A stretch of 64,000 bases of DNA from Pseudomonadota bacterium (GTDB lineage Bacteria; Pseudomonadota; Gammaproteobacteria; Burkholderiales; SG8-39), in assembly GCA_021811085.1 (NCBI GenBank), contig JAJZPQ010000002.1, positions 1 to 64,000 of the forward strand. Direction: 5' to 3'. The notes under the pieces were generated by a model. That model saw nothing but the letters and a program-made list of their open reading frames with translations, was not told where the DNA came from and ran no database searches. Made by a program: the position numbers and the translations under genes. Shown here in pieces: positions 1 through 10,643 of this stretch (positions are counted from its first letter, which is position 1; every line of letters begins with the position of its first letter).

Positions 1-2232
1 ATTGATCATGTCGCGGTAATGCGGATTGTTCCCCGGCCCCAGCAGCAGGAAAGTGTCGAGGGCATAGCCGTGGCGCGTGGTGTGGATGCGCGCATCCGCG
101 ATGCTGTAATTGATCTGCTCGAAATAGCCGCAGATGCGCGCGAACAGGTCGCGCTGGTCGCGCGTATAGATCATCACCTGCAGTCCTTCCCCGATGGGGG
201 ACAGGCGCGCCTTCACCACCGGCCGGTCGGTGTCGACGCGGTAGTGCAGGGTACGCGTCTGCCAGGCGATATCCTGTGCGTCGTGGCGCAAGAAATAGGC
301 CACGTCGAGCTGGCTCCACAGCTTGTCCTTGACCTCGTCCGACAGCGCGTACAGGCGCAGCAGGCGCAGCGCCTCGTCCTGCTTCGCCTGGAGGTCCTGC
401 TCGAAGCCGATGCCATCGCCGCGCAGCAGCCGCCGCGCGAGCAAGAACAAGTCTTCCAGCAGCTTGCCTTTCCACGCATTCCACACCTTGGGGCTGGTGC
501 CGCGCACGTCGGCCACGGTGAGCAGATACAGCGCGGTCAGGCGGCGCTCGGTTTTCGCGGTGGCGGCGAATGCGCCGATGACGCCGGGATCGGAAAGGTC
601 CTGCTTTTGCGCCACCGCCGACATGCTCAGGTGGTGCTCGACCAGGAACACCACCAGTTCCGTGTCCTCGCGTGAGAGCCCGTGCGCACGGCAAAAGCTG
701 CGCGCGTCCTGCATGCCCAGCTTGGAGTGATCGCCGCCGCGGCCCTTGGCGATGTCGTGAAACAGCGCCGCGACGTAAAGCAGCCAGTGACGCTCGAATC
801 CCGCCATCAAACGGCTGCATTGCGGATATTCGTGCGCGAACTCGACCATGGTAAAGCGGCGCAGGTTGCGAATGACGGTGAGTATGTGCTGGTCCACGGT
901 GTAGGCGTGGAACAGATCATATTGCATCTGGCCGACGATCCTGCCGAACGCGGGCAGGTAGCGGCCGAGGATGGAATACTGATTCATGCGCCGCAGCGCG
1001 TGTATCACGCCCTGCGGCTGCTGCAGGATTTGCAGGAACAGCGCGCGGTTGGCGGGATCGCGGCGGAAACGCGTGTCGATGCCGCCACGCGCGCGCCACA
1101 GCGCGCGCAGCGTAGGCGCACCCATGCCCTTCAATTCGTGGTGCTGTTGCAGCAGCAGGAAGCTTTCCAGTATGGCGCCGGGCTGGCGCTCGAACAGTGC
1201 GGGGTCGCGCGCCTCCAGCAATTCGTGCCTGGCCTGGAAACGCTCGTTGAGCACTTCAGGCTCGCTGGCTTCGTCCGCGAGCAGTTGCACCGCGATGTTC
1301 TGCAGCAACAGCGTGTTGAGCTGCGTGATCGCCTTGGCCGTGCGGTAATAGCGCTGCATCAGCTGCTCGCTCGCGCGCTTGTGCGGCGTGTCGGTATAGC
1401 CGAATTGCGCGGCGAGACCGCTCTGGTAATCGAACAGCAGCCGGTCTTCGCGCCGACCGGCGATGTAATGCAGTCGGATGCGCAGCTCGCTCAGAAATTT
1501 CTCGTAGCTCGCGAGCTGGCGTGCCTCCGCGGCGGTGATCAGATCGCGCGCTGCAAGCTGCTTCCAGTTTCTGCCCAGACCCGCGGAGCGGCTGATCCAC
1601 AGAATCACCTGCAGGTCGCGCAGCCCACCCGGGGCCTCTTTCAGATTGGGCTCCAGGCTGTACGGGCTTTCCTGGTACTTGCCATAGCGCTGTTCCTGCT
1701 CCAGGCGCTTGGATTGGAAAAACGCCTGCGCATTGATTTGCTCGCGCATGGCGCGGGTGAAGGCGGCGAACAGGCTGCGGCTGCCGGTGAGCCATCTGGC
1801 CTCGAGCAGGCTGGTCTGCACCGTGATGTCCTTGGCCGATTCCGACAGGCATTCCGCGATCGTGCGCACGCCGTGGCTAGGTTCGAGGCCCGCATCCCAA
1901 AGCCTGCCGATCAGGGCTTCAAGCTTGGCTTTGAGCTCGGCCTCCGGTTCGTGCGGCAGCAGCACCAGCAGATCGACGTCGGAATGGGGAAAGAGCTCGC
2001 CGCGACCGTATCCGCCGACGGCCACCAGCGCGAGCGAGTCCGGCAGCTCCGCGTCCTTCCATAGGGTTCTGAGGCTGCGATCGATGAGCAGTCGGTGTTG
2101 CTGCAGCATGCGCCGCGCATTGCCGTCGGCAACATAGCGCTCGCGCAATGCGCGCCGGTCCGCCTGCAGTTGTTCGCGCAGGCCCGCGCCGGTATGGCGC
2201 ACGAGGCTCGGCAATTGCGCGCTCGGAATCAA
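1..2232 (-). CDS. glnD: Bifunctional uridylyltransferase/uridylyl-removing enzyme GlnD (3' end outside window)
   Basis: GlnD uridylylates and de-uridylylates PII proteins in response to glutamine and so sets nitrogen regulation. The reading frame is open from 2232 to the window edge (744 codons), so the C-terminal ACT region is partly missing. The nucleotidyltransferase motif GGYGRGELFPHSDVDLL is encoded near 1955-2010, and an HD phosphohydrolase motif (LFHDIAKGRGGDHS) near 725-770. The preferred start is TTG at 2232-2230, which overlaps the map stop codon by two bases (TTGA) and implies translational coupling. A GTG about 10 codons further in is possible. Both overlapping plus-strand reading frames are shadows. 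Identification is firm; only the exact start is uncertain. Confidence 0.95.
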   Translation of the reverse strand, partial: MIPSAQLPSLVRHTGAGLREQLQADRRALRERYVADGNARRMLQQHRLLIDRSLRTLWKDAELPDSLALVAVGGYGRGELFPHSDVDLLVLLPHEPEAELKAKLEALIGRLWDAGLEPSHGVRTIAECLSESAKDITVQTSLLEARWLTGSRSLFAAFTRAMREQINAQAFFQSKRLEQEQRYGKYQESPYSLEPNLKEAPGGLRDLQVILWISRSAGLGRNWKQLAARDLITAAEARQLASYEKFLSELRIRLHYIAGRREDRLLFDYQSGLAAQFGYTDTPHKRASEQLMQRYYRTAKAITQLNTLLLQNIAVQLLADEASEPEVLNERFQARHELLEARDPALFERQPGAILESFLLLQQHHELKGMGAPTLRALWRARGGIDTRFRRDPANRALFLQILQQPQGVIHALRRMNQYSILGRYLPAFGRIVGQMQYDLFHAYTVDQHILTVIRNLRRFTMVEFAHEYPQCSRLMAGFERHWLLYVAALFHDIAKGRGGDHSKLGMQDARSFCRAHGLSREDTELVVFLVEHHLSMSAVAQKQDLSDPGVIGAFAATAKTERRLTALYLLTVADVRGTSPKVWNAWKGKLLEDLFLLARRLLRGDGIGFEQDLQAKQDEALRLLRLYALSDEVKDKLWSQLDVAYFLRHDAQDIAWQTRTLHYRVDTDRPVVKARLSPIGEGLQVMIYTRDQRDLFARICGYFEQINYSIADARIHTTRHGYALDTFLLLGPGNNPHYRDMIN

Positions 2233-3038
2233 GTCCGACGGGCTTTCGCAGCGGGTTGCGCCGGAGCGCCGGCGGATAGGGTGAGCACTTCGTGCCCGGT
2301 CTCGGTCACGAGCACCGTATGTTCCCATTGCGCAGACAGACTGTGATCCTTGGTCACGATGGTCCAGCCGTCGGAGAGTTCGCGGATCCCGGCTTTGCCG
2401 GCATTGATCATGGGCTCGATGGTGAAAATCATGCCTGGCTGCAGCGTGACGCCGGTGCCGGTGCGGCCGTAATGCAGCACCTGCGGCTCTTCGTGGAAAT
2501 TTCGGCCTATGCCGTGACCGCAAAATTCGCGCACCACGCTGTAGCCATGTTCCTCGGCGTGCTTTTGAATTGCTGCGCCTATGTCGCCCAGTTGAGCCCC
2601 GGGTTTGACCTCCAGGATACCCAGCCACATGCATTCGTAGGTGATGTCGCACAAGCGGCGCGCCTGAATTGCGGGTTCGCCGACGCAAAACATGCGGCTG
2701 GTGTCGCCGTGATAGCCGTCCTTGATCACGGTAATGTCGATATTGACGATGTCGCCGTGTTTGAGCTGCCTGTCCCCGGGAATGCCGTGGCAGACCTGGT
2801 GGTTGATGGAGGTGCAAATGGATTTGGGGTAGGGCTGGTAGCCCGGCGGCGCATAATTGAGGGGCGCGGGCACGGTTTTCTGTACTTTGACCATGTAATC
2901 GTGGCACAGGCTGTCGAGTTCGCCCGTGGTAATCCCGGATTTGACATGGGGCTCAATGAAATCGAGCACCTCCGCCGCAAGCCGACCGGCGATGCGCATT
3001 TTTTCTATATCTTCTGGGGTCTTGATCTGGATGCTCAT
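2229..3038 (-). CDS. map: Methionine aminopeptidase type I
   Basis: Removes the initiator methionine from nascent proteins in the cytoplasm. The 269-residue length fits bacterial type I MetAP. Metal-ligand motifs are visible in order: NIDITVIKDGYHGDTSRMF (two Asp), GHGIGRNFHEEP (His), FTIEPM (Glu) and WEHTVLVTETG (Glu). There is no N-terminal extension, so it is the simple cytoplasmic form. It lies divergent to rpsB, as in many proteobacteria, and its stop overlaps the TTG start of glnD. The short C-terminal Ala/Pro/Arg tail looks dispensable. Confidence 0.97.
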   Translation of the reverse strand: MSIQIKTPEDIEKMRIAGRLAAEVLDFIEPHVKSGITTGELDSLCHDYMVKVQKTVPAPLNYAPPGYQPYPKSICTSINHQVCHGIPGDRQLKHGDIVNIDITVIKDGYHGDTSRMFCVGEPAIQARRLCDITYECMWLGILEVKPGAQLGDIGAAIQKHAEEHGYSVVREFCGHGIGRNFHEEPQVLHYGRTGTGVTLQPGMIFTIEPMINAGKAGIRELSDGWTIVTKDHSLSAQWEHTVLVTETGHEVLTLSAGAPAQPAAKARRT

Positions 3039-3268
3039 CTGCGGGCTGGGTTCAAAAGGGGAAGGGAAAAGGGTGGGAAGGATAAAGGATCGCCCCGGCT
3101 AAGGGAAGCCGGGCTTGCCGTGTCTGGCGCGGTGCCCGTGCGCCGGAACTAAACGCGGCCTCGGCCGGACTAATCCGGCGATGGCGCAGACCGGGTCCGC
3201 CCACACTCCCGGCAACCGTGCCCGCAGGCGACCGGACAAGTTTAATCCGCTGTTTAGTCGTGCATTTA
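3039..3268. other. Intergenic region between map and the rpsB promoter, with two small hairpins
   Basis: No gene is seen here. Two perfect inverted repeats occur: CCCGGCT (3094-3100) with AGCCGGG (3107-3113), and GCCGGA (3164-3169) with TCCGGC (3174-3179, loop CTAA). They would lie in the 5' untranslated region of map if it is transcribed from far upstream. Neither is followed by a T-run, so terminator function is not supported. Their role is unknown. Confidence 0.4.
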
Positions 3269-3298
3269 TTGAACAGAGCACACCCTTCATGATACACT
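3269..3298 (+). promoter_or_regulatory. Candidate sigma-70 promoter for the rpsB operon
   Basis: TTGAAC (3269-3274) resembles a -35 box. TACACT (3293-3298, 18-bp spacer) or GATACA (3291-3296, 16-bp spacer) could serve as the -10 box. This is the AT-richest stretch in the gap and sits directly upstream of the structured leader, with about 110 nt of untranslated RNA before rpsB. The matches are moderate and the start site is inferred. Confidence 0.45.
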
Positions 3299-3305
3299 TA
3301 CCAGC

Positions 3306-3409
3306 TAGCCAATTTCCTGGCTAAATTCGATCCGCCCGCTCTTAGGGTGCCCCTTGCGGGGTTATAGCGAGCCGGGCGGTGATGACCAACCCTAAACGGA
3401 GAAGTTTGA
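3306..3409 (+). promoter_or_regulatory. Structured rpsB leader with predicted pseudoknot (S2 autoregulation type)
   Basis: Three nested elements are visible. A hairpin TAGCCA (3306-3311)/TGGCTA (3318-3323) is followed by a long stem CCGCCCGCTC (3332-3341)/GAGCCGGGCGG (3369-3379, one bulged C). Inside that is CCCC (3350-3353)/GGGG (3358-3361). The loop-side TTAGGGT (3342-3348) is exactly complementary to ACCCTAA (3389-3395), just upstream of the Shine-Dalgarno sequence CGGAGAAG. That gives an H-type pseudoknot beside the ribosome site. In E. coli the map-rpsB gap carries the t44/S2 leader through which S2 represses rpsB-tsf; the same function here is inferred. Confidence 0.6.
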
Positions 3410-4165
3410 ATGTCTACGACCATGCGTCAAATGCTGGAGGCCGGGGTGCATTTCGGCCACCAAACCCGCTTCTGGAATCCGAAGATGGCGCCGTATATTT
3501 TCGGCCATCGCAACAAGATCCATATCGTCAACCTGGAAAAGACCCTGGTCATGTACCAGGAGGCGATGAAATACGTGAAGAAACTGTCCTCGAACAAGGG
3601 CACCATCCTGTTCGTCGGGACCAAGCGCCAGGCGCGCGAAATCATCAGGGAAGAGGCGATGCGCTGCGGCGCGCCCTACGTCGACCATCGCTGGCTGGGC
3701 GGCATGCTGACCAACTTCAAGACGGTCAAGCAGTCGATCAAGCGCCTGAAGGACATGGAGGCGATGGTGCAGGACGGCAGCCTGGAGAAACTGCCGAAGA
3801 AGGAAGCCCTGGGCATACAACGCGAGCTGGTGAAATTCGAGCGCAGCCTGGGCGGCATCAAGGACCTCACCGGCGTGCCGGATGCGTTGTTCATCATCGA
3901 TGTCGGCTACCAGAAGGGCGCGGTGGTCGAGGCCAACAAGCTGGGCATACCGATCATCGGCGTGGTCGACACCAACCACTCGCCCGAGGGCATCACGCAC
4001 GTGATCCCCGGCAATGACGATTCCAGCCGCGCGATCCGGCTGTACGCACGCGGCGTTGCCGACGCGATTCTCGAAGGCCGCGACCTGTCGGTGCAGGAAA
4101 TCGTCTCCGGTGCCAGTGGCGACGAGTTCGTAGAATTGGATGCGCAGGAACAGTCGGCCGGCTGA
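3410..4165 (+). CDS. rpsB: 30S ribosomal protein S2
   Basis: Small-subunit protein S2, 251 residues, close to the usual bacterial length. It begins [19 protein letters not shown]; the EAGVHFGHQ motif is diagnostic, as is [10 protein letters not shown] in the second half. The ATG follows a good Shine-Dalgarno sequence (GGAGAAG, 3398-3404). It is the first gene of the long plus-strand operon and is preceded by a structured leader. An intrinsic terminator or attenuator separates it from tsf, which fits the known need for more S2 than downstream products. Confidence 0.98.
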   Translation: MSTTMRQMLEAGVHFGHQTRFWNPKMAPYIFGHRNKIHIVNLEKTLVMYQEAMKYVKKLSSNKGTILFVGTKRQAREIIREEAMRCGAPYVDHRWLGGMLTNFKTVKQSIKRLKDMEAMVQDGSLEKLPKKEALGIQRELVKFERSLGGIKDLTGVPDALFIIDVGYQKGAVVEANKLGIPIIGVVDTNHSPEGITHVIPGNDDSSRAIRLYARGVADAILEGRDLSVQEIVSGASGDEFVELDAQEQSAG

Positions 4166-4186
4166 GCCGCGGCGCCTGCGCCATGC

Positions 4187-4211
4187 AAAAGGGGCGTAAG
4201 CCCCTTTTTTT
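4187..4211 (+). terminator. Intrinsic terminator/attenuator between rpsB and tsf
   Basis: AAAA, then GGGGC (4191-4195), a GTAA tetraloop, GCCCC (4200-4204) and seven T residues (4205-4211). The stem with its A and T tracts is a textbook Rho-independent signal. It lies 20 nt upstream of the tsf start, so it probably works as a partial attenuator that lets some transcription continue into tsf, as in E. coli. Confidence 0.85.
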
Positions 4212-4231
4212 GAACTATGAGGAGCGTAAAA

Positions 4232-5113
4232 ATGGCAGAAATCACCGCAGCCCTGGTAAGGGAGCTGCGCGAAACCACCGGGCTGGGCATGATGGAGTGC
4301 AAGAAGGCCCTGGTCGAAACCGCAGGCGACATCAAGGCGGCCGAGGATCTGTTGCGCGTGAAAAGCGGCGCCAAGGCGAGCAAGGCGGCCGGGCGCATCG
4401 CCGCCGAGGGCGTGATCGGCGCTTATCTTTCCGCCGACGGCAAATCCGCCTCGCTGGTCGAAGTCAATTGCGAAACCGATTTTGTGGCCAAGAATACGGA
4501 TTTTCTGGAGTTCGCCTCGGCGCTGGCGCAGTTGGCGGCAGAGCAAAACCCTGCCGACGTCGCCGCGCTCTCGGCGCTGCGGCTCGGCGACGCTACGGTC
4601 GAAGCCAAGCGCCAGGCGCTGGTGCAGAAGATCGGCGAAAACCTGGGCATCCGCCGCTTTCATCGCGTGCACACCGCGGCCAAGCTGGCGCAGTACCTGC
4701 ACGGCGTCAAGATCGGCGTGCTGGTCGAATTCGAGGGCGAAGACGAAGTCGGCAAGGATCTCGCCATGCACATCGCGTTCGCCAAGCCGCAATTCCTGTC
4801 GCGCAACGAAGTCGCTCCTGAAGTCATCGCGCGCGAGCACGACGTACTCGCCGCGCGCGCCAAAGAGTCGGGCAAGCCTGCCAACATCGTCGAAAAAATG
4901 GTCGAAGGCGGACTCAACAAATTTTTCGGCGAAATCACCCTGCTCGGACAGCCCTTCATCAAGGACGACAAGTTGACGGTGGAGAAGATGCTTGCGGCGC
5001 GCAAGGCCAAGCTGCTCAGCTACAGGTTTTTCGTCGTGGGTGAGGGCATAGAGAAGAAGGCCAGCGATTTCGCCGCGGAAGTCGCGGCGCAGGCCAAAGC
5101 CGCGGCAGCTTGA
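4232..5113 (+). CDS. tsf: Translation elongation factor Ts
   Basis: Guanine-nucleotide exchange factor for EF-Tu. The protein of 293 residues begins [20 protein letters not shown]; the [12 protein letters not shown] signature follows, and CETDFVAKN is the second EF-Ts signature. The ATG at 4232 is chosen over an in-frame ATG at 4217 because a GAGGAG Shine-Dalgarno sequence (4219-4224) sits 7 nt before it and homologues begin MAEI. It follows rpsB across an attenuator and its stop abuts pyrH. Confidence 0.98.
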   Translation: MAEITAALVRELRETTGLGMMECKKALVETAGDIKAAEDLLRVKSGAKASKAAGRIAAEGVIGAYLSADGKSASLVEVNCETDFVAKNTDFLEFASALAQLAAEQNPADVAALSALRLGDATVEAKRQALVQKIGENLGIRRFHRVHTAAKLAQYLHGVKIGVLVEFEGEDEVGKDLAMHIAFAKPQFLSRNEVAPEVIAREHDVLAARAKESGKPANIVEKMVEGGLNKFFGEITLLGQPFIKDDKLTVEKMLAARKAKLLSYRFFVVGEGIEKKASDFAAEVAAQAKAAAA

Positions 5114-5118
5114 ACGCC

Positions 5119-5838
5119 GTGCCTGCAACGCCAGCCTACAAGCGCATCCTGCTCAAGCTCTCGGGCGAGGCCCTCATGGGCGAGGATGCCTACGGCATCA
5201 ATCGCACGACCATAGACCGCATCGTCGCCGAAATTGCCGCGGTAGCGGCGCTGGGCCTGGAAATCGCGGTCGTGATCGGCGGCGGCAACATTTTTCGCGG
5301 CGTAGCTCCGGCCGCCGCGGGCATGGATCGCGCGACGGCCGATTACATGGGCATGCTGGCCACGGTGATGAATGCGCTCGCGCTGCAGGACGCGATGCGC
5401 CGCGGCGGCTTGAACGGCCGGGTGCAATCGGCGCTCAACATCGAGCAGGTCGTGGAACCCTATATCCGCGGCAAAGCCATGCGCTATCTGGAAGAGGGCA
5501 AGATCGTCATTTTCGCCGCCGGCACCGGCAACCCGTTTTTCACCACCGACACCGCGGCGGCCCTGCGCGGCACCGAAATGGGTTGTGATATCGTGCTCAA
5601 GGCGACCAAGGTGGACGGTGTTTATAGTTCCGATCCCAAGACCAATCCGCAGGCAAGGCGCTATGAGCGGGTCAGCTTCGACGACGCGATCAACCAGAAC
5701 CTCAAGGTAATGGATGCGACCGCTCTGACGCTGTGCCGCGACCAGAAGCTGCCGATCAATGTTTTCAGCATCTTCAAGGCAGGCGCGCTGAAGCGGGTGG
5801 TGATGGGCGAGGACGAAGGAACACTGGTACATAGCTGA
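5119..5838 (+). CDS. pyrH: UMP kinase
   Basis: Phosphorylates UMP to UDP in pyrimidine nucleotide synthesis; amino-acid-kinase family, hexameric in bacteria. Motifs: [15 protein letters not shown] at the N-terminus, [10 protein letters not shown], and the acceptor-site segment [12 protein letters not shown]. The start is uncertain: GTG at 5119 (239 residues) fits homologues best, while TTG at 5110 would overlap the tsf stop as TTGA. Neither has a strong Shine-Dalgarno sequence, suggesting translational coupling to tsf. frr follows. Confidence 0.96.
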   Translation: MPATPAYKRILLKLSGEALMGEDAYGINRTTIDRIVAEIAAVAALGLEIAVVIGGGNIFRGVAPAAAGMDRATADYMGMLATVMNALALQDAMRRGGLNGRVQSALNIEQVVEPYIRGKAMRYLEEGKIVIFAAGTGNPFFTTDTAAALRGTEMGCDIVLKATKVDGVYSSDPKTNPQARRYERVSFDDAINQNLKVMDATALTLCRDQKLPINVFSIFKAGALKRVVMGEDEGTLVHS

Positions 5839-5854
5839 GACGGAGGGGGTGAGC

Positions 5855-6412
5855 ATGATCGCGGACGTCAAAAAGAATGCCGAGCAGAAAATGCAGAAAT
5901 CGCTCGAGGCACTGAAAACCGACTTGGGCAAGGTGCGCACCGGCCGCGCGCACACCGGCATCCTCGACCACATCACGGTCGATTACTACGGCACCCAGAT
6001 GCCGCTCAACCAGGTTGCCAATCTGACTCTGATCGACGCGCGCACGATCGGCATTTCGCCGTGGGAAAAGAAAATGGGCGGCGTGATTGAAAAAGCGATC
6101 CGCGAATCCGATCTGGGGCTCAATCCTGCGACGCAGGGAGACCTGATTCGCGTGCCGATGCCGGCATTGACCGAGGAGCGCCGGCGCGAGCTGATCAAGG
6201 TGGTCAAGGGCGAAGGCGAGAACGCCAAGGTCGCAGTGAGAAATCTGCGGCGTGACGCCAATCATCACCTGAAAGAACTGCTCAAGCAGAAAGACGTGTC
6301 CGAAGACGACGAGCGCCGCGCGCAGGATGAAATCCAGAAGCTCACCGACAAGTTCATCGCCGAAATCGATAAACTGCTTGCCGCCAAAGAAACCGATCTG
6401 ATGGCCGTCTGA
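5855..6412 (+). CDS. frr: Ribosome recycling factor
   Basis: With EF-G, splits post-termination ribosomes. The 185 residues match the E. coli length exactly. It begins [16 protein letters not shown], with [13 protein letters not shown] next and the C-terminal three-helix bundle region ([16 protein letters not shown]). The ATG at 5855 is preferred over the upstream GTG at 5849 because a GGAGGGGG Shine-Dalgarno sequence lies 5' of it and homologues start with MI. It sits between pyrH and uppS. Confidence 0.97.
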   Translation: MIADVKKNAEQKMQKSLEALKTDLGKVRTGRAHTGILDHITVDYYGTQMPLNQVANLTLIDARTIGISPWEKKMGGVIEKAIRESDLGLNPATQGDLIRVPMPALTEERRRELIKVVKGEGENAKVAVRNLRRDANHHLKELLKQKDVSEDDERRAQDEIQKLTDKFIAEIDKLLAAKETDLMAV

Positions 6413-6441
6413 CCCGGCGCGCCGTTCGGACCGAGCCCTTC

Positions 6442-7227
<786 letters not shown>

Positions 7228-7256
7228 TTGTGCAAACCTGCCGGGGTCATTGAGCG

Positions 7257-8087
7257 ATGCTCAGGACGCGGGTGATTACGGCGCTGGTATTGTTGGTCCT
7301 GTTCCTGGCGGCGCTGTTCTGGCTTCCGCCTCGCGCCTGGGCCGTGTTTGCCGGCGCACTGGTGATCCCGGCGGCATGGGAATGGGGCAGACTGATCAAG
7401 TTCGGGCAAGTCGCGAGCGGCCTGTATGCCGTGCTCGTGGCGGCGGTGGGCGCGACGCTGTTTGCCTCGGCGCAAGACGGGATTGCAGCGCAGCAACTCG
7501 GAGCGCGCAGCGCCGTCTACCTCGGCGCAAGCGTCTTCTGGGTCATCTTCGTGCCGCTGTGGCTATGGCGCTCCTGGCTGCCGCGCTCACGCTGGCTGGG
7601 CGCGCTCACCGGTCTCGTGGTGCTGGTGCCGACCTGGCTCGCGCTGGTCGAATTGCGCAGCCGCGCACCTTTGCTGCTATTGTTGCTGATGTCGGTGGCA
7701 TGGATTTCCGACACTGCCGCGTATTTCGCCGGGCGCCGTTTTGGCCGGCGCAAGCTTGCGCCCTCGATCAGCCCGGGCAAGACCTGGGAAGGGGTAGCCG
7801 GGGCGGTGCTGGCGGTGAGCGCATACGCGCTGCTGTGGGCCTATGCGTGGCAGGCATATTTTCCACCCGCGCTGCAGTCGATGCGCTTTGGAGCTTTCGG
7901 CATGGTGTTATTCCTGTGGCTGCTCGCCGCAATCGGCATCTATGGCGACTTGTTCGAGTCAGCGATGAAGCGCCGCGCCGGAGTAAAGGACAGCGGCAGC
8001 CTGCTGCCCGGGCATGGCGGCGTGCTTGATCGTATCGACGCGCTGACTGCCGTGCTGCCGCTGGCGGCGCTGGCCTACCTGTTATGA
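7257..8087 (+). CDS. cdsA: Phosphatidate cytidylyltransferase (CDP-diacylglycerol synthase)
   Basis: Converts phosphatidic acid and CTP to CDP-diacylglycerol, the precursor of all membrane phospholipids. At 276 residues it is strongly hydrophobic, with about seven or eight membrane segments. The family signature is near the C-terminus: [19 protein letters not shown] followed by VLDRID. The stop overlaps the dxr start as ATGA, so the two are translationally coupled. Confidence 0.97.
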   Translation: MLRTRVITALVLLVLFLAALFWLPPRAWAVFAGALVIPAAWEWGRLIKFGQVASGLYAVLVAAVGATLFASAQDGIAAQQLGARSAVYLGASVFWVIFVPLWLWRSWLPRSRWLGALTGLVVLVPTWLALVELRSRAPLLLLLLMSVAWISDTAAYFAGRRFGRRKLAPSISPGKTWEGVAGAVLAVSAYALLWAYAWQAYFPPALQSMRFGAFGMVLFLWLLAAIGIYGDLFESAMKRRAGVKDSGSLLPGHGGVLDRIDALTAVLPLAALAYLL

Positions 8088-9268
8088 CCCGGCCACAGAA
8101 CCTGTGCATACTGGGTGCGACCGGTTCCATCGGGCTCAACACCCTGGATGTGGCCGCACGCCACCCGCAGCGTTTTCGCATTTTTGCGCTGAGCGCAAAC
8201 GAACGCATCGATGAACTGGCGCAGCTGTGCCAGCGGCATGAACCGCGCTACGCCGTAGTGGCGCAGGCGGCCCAGGCCGATGCGCTCGCGCGGCGCGTGA
8301 AGCCCGGCGTGACGGAAATCCTGATCGGTCAGCAGGGGCTGGAGCGCATCGCCGCGCATGAGGAAACCGACTGCGTTATGGCCGCGATCGTCGGCGCTGC
8401 CGGGCTGGTTCCGACTTTGGCTGCGGCGCGCGCGGGCAAGAAACTGCTGCTCGCGAACAAGGAAGCCTTGGTCATGGCGGGGCCCATATTCATGCACGCG
8501 GTGCGTACGCACCATGCGACGCTGCTGCCGATCGACAGCGAGCACAACGCCGTGTTCCAGTGCCTGCCGGATTCGTTTCGCGGCGACCTCGGCGGTCACG
8601 GCGTCAGGCGCGTGCTCCTGACTGCCTCGGGCGGACCGTTCCGCAATACTCCGCTGGAACGGCTGCGGCACGTGACGCCGGACGAAGCCTGCGCCCATCC
8701 GAACTGGGTCATGGGACGCAAGATTTCGGTGGATTCGGCGACTATGATGAACAAGGCGCTCGAAATCATCGAGGCGCACTGGCTGTTCGGCGCAGCGCCT
8801 GAACAGATCGAAGTCGTAGTGCACCCGCAGAGCGTGGTGCATTCCATGGTCGAATACGCCGACGGCTCGGTCATCGCGCAGCTGGGCAATCCAGATATGC
8901 GCACGCCGATTGCGCATGCCCTTGCCTACCCCGAGAGGATAGAAGCGGGCGTGGGCGCGCTCGATCTGTTTCGCATCGGACAGCTCGATTTTGTGGCGCC
9001 GGATTTCGAACGCTTTCCGGCGCTGCGGCTGGGATATCGCGCGCTGCGCGAAGGCGGCACCAGTCCGGCGACGCTCAACGCGGCGAACGAGGTCGCAGTG
9101 AGCGCGTTTCTCGACGGGCGCCTGCCGTTCCTCGCCATCACTGCGGTGATCGAGGCGGTGATGGACGAACTGGGCCCGCGCCCGCTGGCGGGCCTGGACG
9201 ATGTGCTCGGCGCCGATGCCGCCGCGCGTCGCCAGGCCGGGATGCAGGTCGGCGCGATGACGGTCTAG
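8084..9268 (+). CDS. dxr: 1-deoxy-D-xylulose 5-phosphate reductoisomerase
   Basis: Second step of the MEP isoprenoid pathway: NADPH-dependent rearrangement and reduction to 2-C-methyl-D-erythritol 4-phosphate. N-terminal Rossmann motif [14 protein letters not shown]. Metal and substrate motifs are visible: [20 protein letters not shown] and [17 protein letters not shown]. 394 residues, full length. It feeds the same isoprenoid supply as uppS upstream and overlaps cdsA by 4 bp. Confidence 0.97.
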   Translation: MTRPQNLCILGATGSIGLNTLDVAARHPQRFRIFALSANERIDELAQLCQRHEPRYAVVAQAAQADALARRVKPGVTEILIGQQGLERIAAHEETDCVMAAIVGAAGLVPTLAAARAGKKLLLANKEALVMAGPIFMHAVRTHHATLLPIDSEHNAVFQCLPDSFRGDLGGHGVRRVLLTASGGPFRNTPLERLRHVTPDEACAHPNWVMGRKISVDSATMMNKALEIIEAHWLFGAAPEQIEVVVHPQSVVHSMVEYADGSVIAQLGNPDMRTPIAHALAYPERIEAGVGALDLFRIGQLDFVAPDFERFPALRLGYRALREGGTSPATLNAANEVAVSAFLDGRLPFLAITAVIEAVMDELGPRPLAGLDDVLGADAAARRQAGMQVGAMTV

Positions 9269-9270
9269 CC

Positions 9271-10635
9271 ATGGCTCTGCTGCATACGCTCGTTGCATTC
9301 GTGCTCGCCCTGGGGGCGCTGGTCATCGTGCACGAATTCGGCCATTACCTCGTTGCGCGCCTGTGCGGCGTCAAGGTGCTGCGCTTCTCCATCGGCTTCG
9401 GCTTCCCGCTGTGGAGCAGGCAAATAGGGCGCGACCGGACGGAATGGGTGGTGGCGGCGGTGCCGCTGGGCGGTTACGTCAAGATGCTGGATGAGCGCGA
9501 AGGCGAGGTGCCGCCGCAGGAGCTCGGCCGCGCGTTCAACCGGCAGAGCGTGTGGCGGCGCTATGCGGTCGTAATCGCCGGCCCGCTTGCCAACTTCCTC
9601 TTCGCGATACTGCTGTACTGGCTGCTGTTCATGCACGGGGTGCAGGAAGCCCGGCCGATCGTCGCCGCGCCGCCGCCGCACACGCCGGCAGCGAGCGCCG
9701 GTTTCGAGGCTGGCGAGACCATACGCGCGATCAACGGCGAGCCGGTTGCATCCTGGCAGGACGTGCGCTGGCGCATGCTGCAGCTCGCGCTCGAGCGCCG
9801 GACGGTGAAAGTGGAGGTGCTCAACCGCAGCAATCAGCTCAATTGGCGCACGCTCGACATGTCGCCGTTCGATGCCGAGCAGCTTGAAGGCGATACCCTG
9901 GCGCTGATCGGGCTCAAATTATACCGGCCCGACATCAAGCCGGTGATCGGCCAGATTGTGGCCGGCAGCGTGGCCGAGCAGGCCGGGCTGAAAGCGGGAG
10001 ATCAGATCCTCGCTGCCGAGGGCAAGCCCATCGCTTCGTGGAATGAGCTGGTGCAAGCAGTGCGCAGCCATGCGGGGCGCGAACTGCACCTGAGCTACCG
10101 TCGCGGCGACGAACGGCGCGAATTGTCGCTGGTACCCGAAGCGGTGCAGCAGGACGGTTCAACGGTCGGACGCATAGGCGCGGCGGCGCGACTCGACCCG
10201 CGCGCACTGGAGGAACTCGTTACCGTGGTACGCTACGGCGCTGGCAGTGCTCTGGCGAAGGCTGCGCAAAAAACCTGGGATACGTCCGTATTCAGTCTGG
10301 AAATGCTGGGACGGATGCTGATCGGGCAGGTGTCGTGGAAGAATCTCAGCGGTCCGGTGACCATTGCCGATTACGCCGGACAATCGGCGCAGCTCGGGCT
10401 GATTTCGTACCTGAGTTTTCTCGCACTGATCAGCATCAGTCTCGGCGTACTCAATCTGCTGCCGATTCCCTTATTGGATGGGGGGCATTTGATGTATTAT
10501 ACGGTCGAAATTTTCAAGGGCAGCCCGGTATCGGATCGGATGATGGAAATCGGCCAGAAACTCGGCCTGACCCTGTTGCTCGTTCTGATGGCTTTTGCCT
10601 TCTATAACGATATTAACCGCTTGATCTCCGGCTGA
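9271..10635 (+). CDS. rseP: RIP metalloprotease RseP
   Basis: Site-2 intramembrane zinc protease that cleaves anti-sigma factor RseA-type substrates to release the envelope stress sigma factor. The catalytic HEFGH is at residues 21-25 in the first membrane helix; the third-ligand motif is PIPLLDGGH near the C-terminus. Two periplasmic PDZ domains lie between (around residues 120-200 and 220-300). 454 residues. It stands immediately upstream of bamA, the conserved outer-membrane-biogenesis position. Confidence 0.97.
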   Translation: MALLHTLVAFVLALGALVIVHEFGHYLVARLCGVKVLRFSIGFGFPLWSRQIGRDRTEWVVAAVPLGGYVKMLDEREGEVPPQELGRAFNRQSVWRRYAVVIAGPLANFLFAILLYWLLFMHGVQEARPIVAAPPPHTPAASAGFEAGETIRAINGEPVASWQDVRWRMLQLALERRTVKVEVLNRSNQLNWRTLDMSPFDAEQLEGDTLALIGLKLYRPDIKPVIGQIVAGSVAEQAGLKAGDQILAAEGKPIASWNELVQAVRSHAGRELHLSYRRGDERRELSLVPEAVQQDGSTVGRIGAAARLDPRALEELVTVVRYGAGSALAKAAQKTWDTSVFSLEMLGRMLIGQVSWKNLSGPVTIADYAGQSAQLGLISYLSFLALISISLGVLNLLPIPLLDGGHLMYYTVEIFKGSPVSDRMMEIGQKLGLTLLLVLMAFAFYNDINRLISG

Positions 10636-10643
10636 ACGTGAAC

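Noticed and set aside
682-2064. Long plus-strand open frame of about 460 codons
   Set aside because: It is the complement of glnD, whose protein motifs are clear on the minus strand; the plus-strand product has no family features.
3392-5128. Minus-strand open frame of 578 codons across rpsB and tsf
   Set aside because: Shadow of two strongly recognised ribosomal-operon genes in GC-rich DNA.
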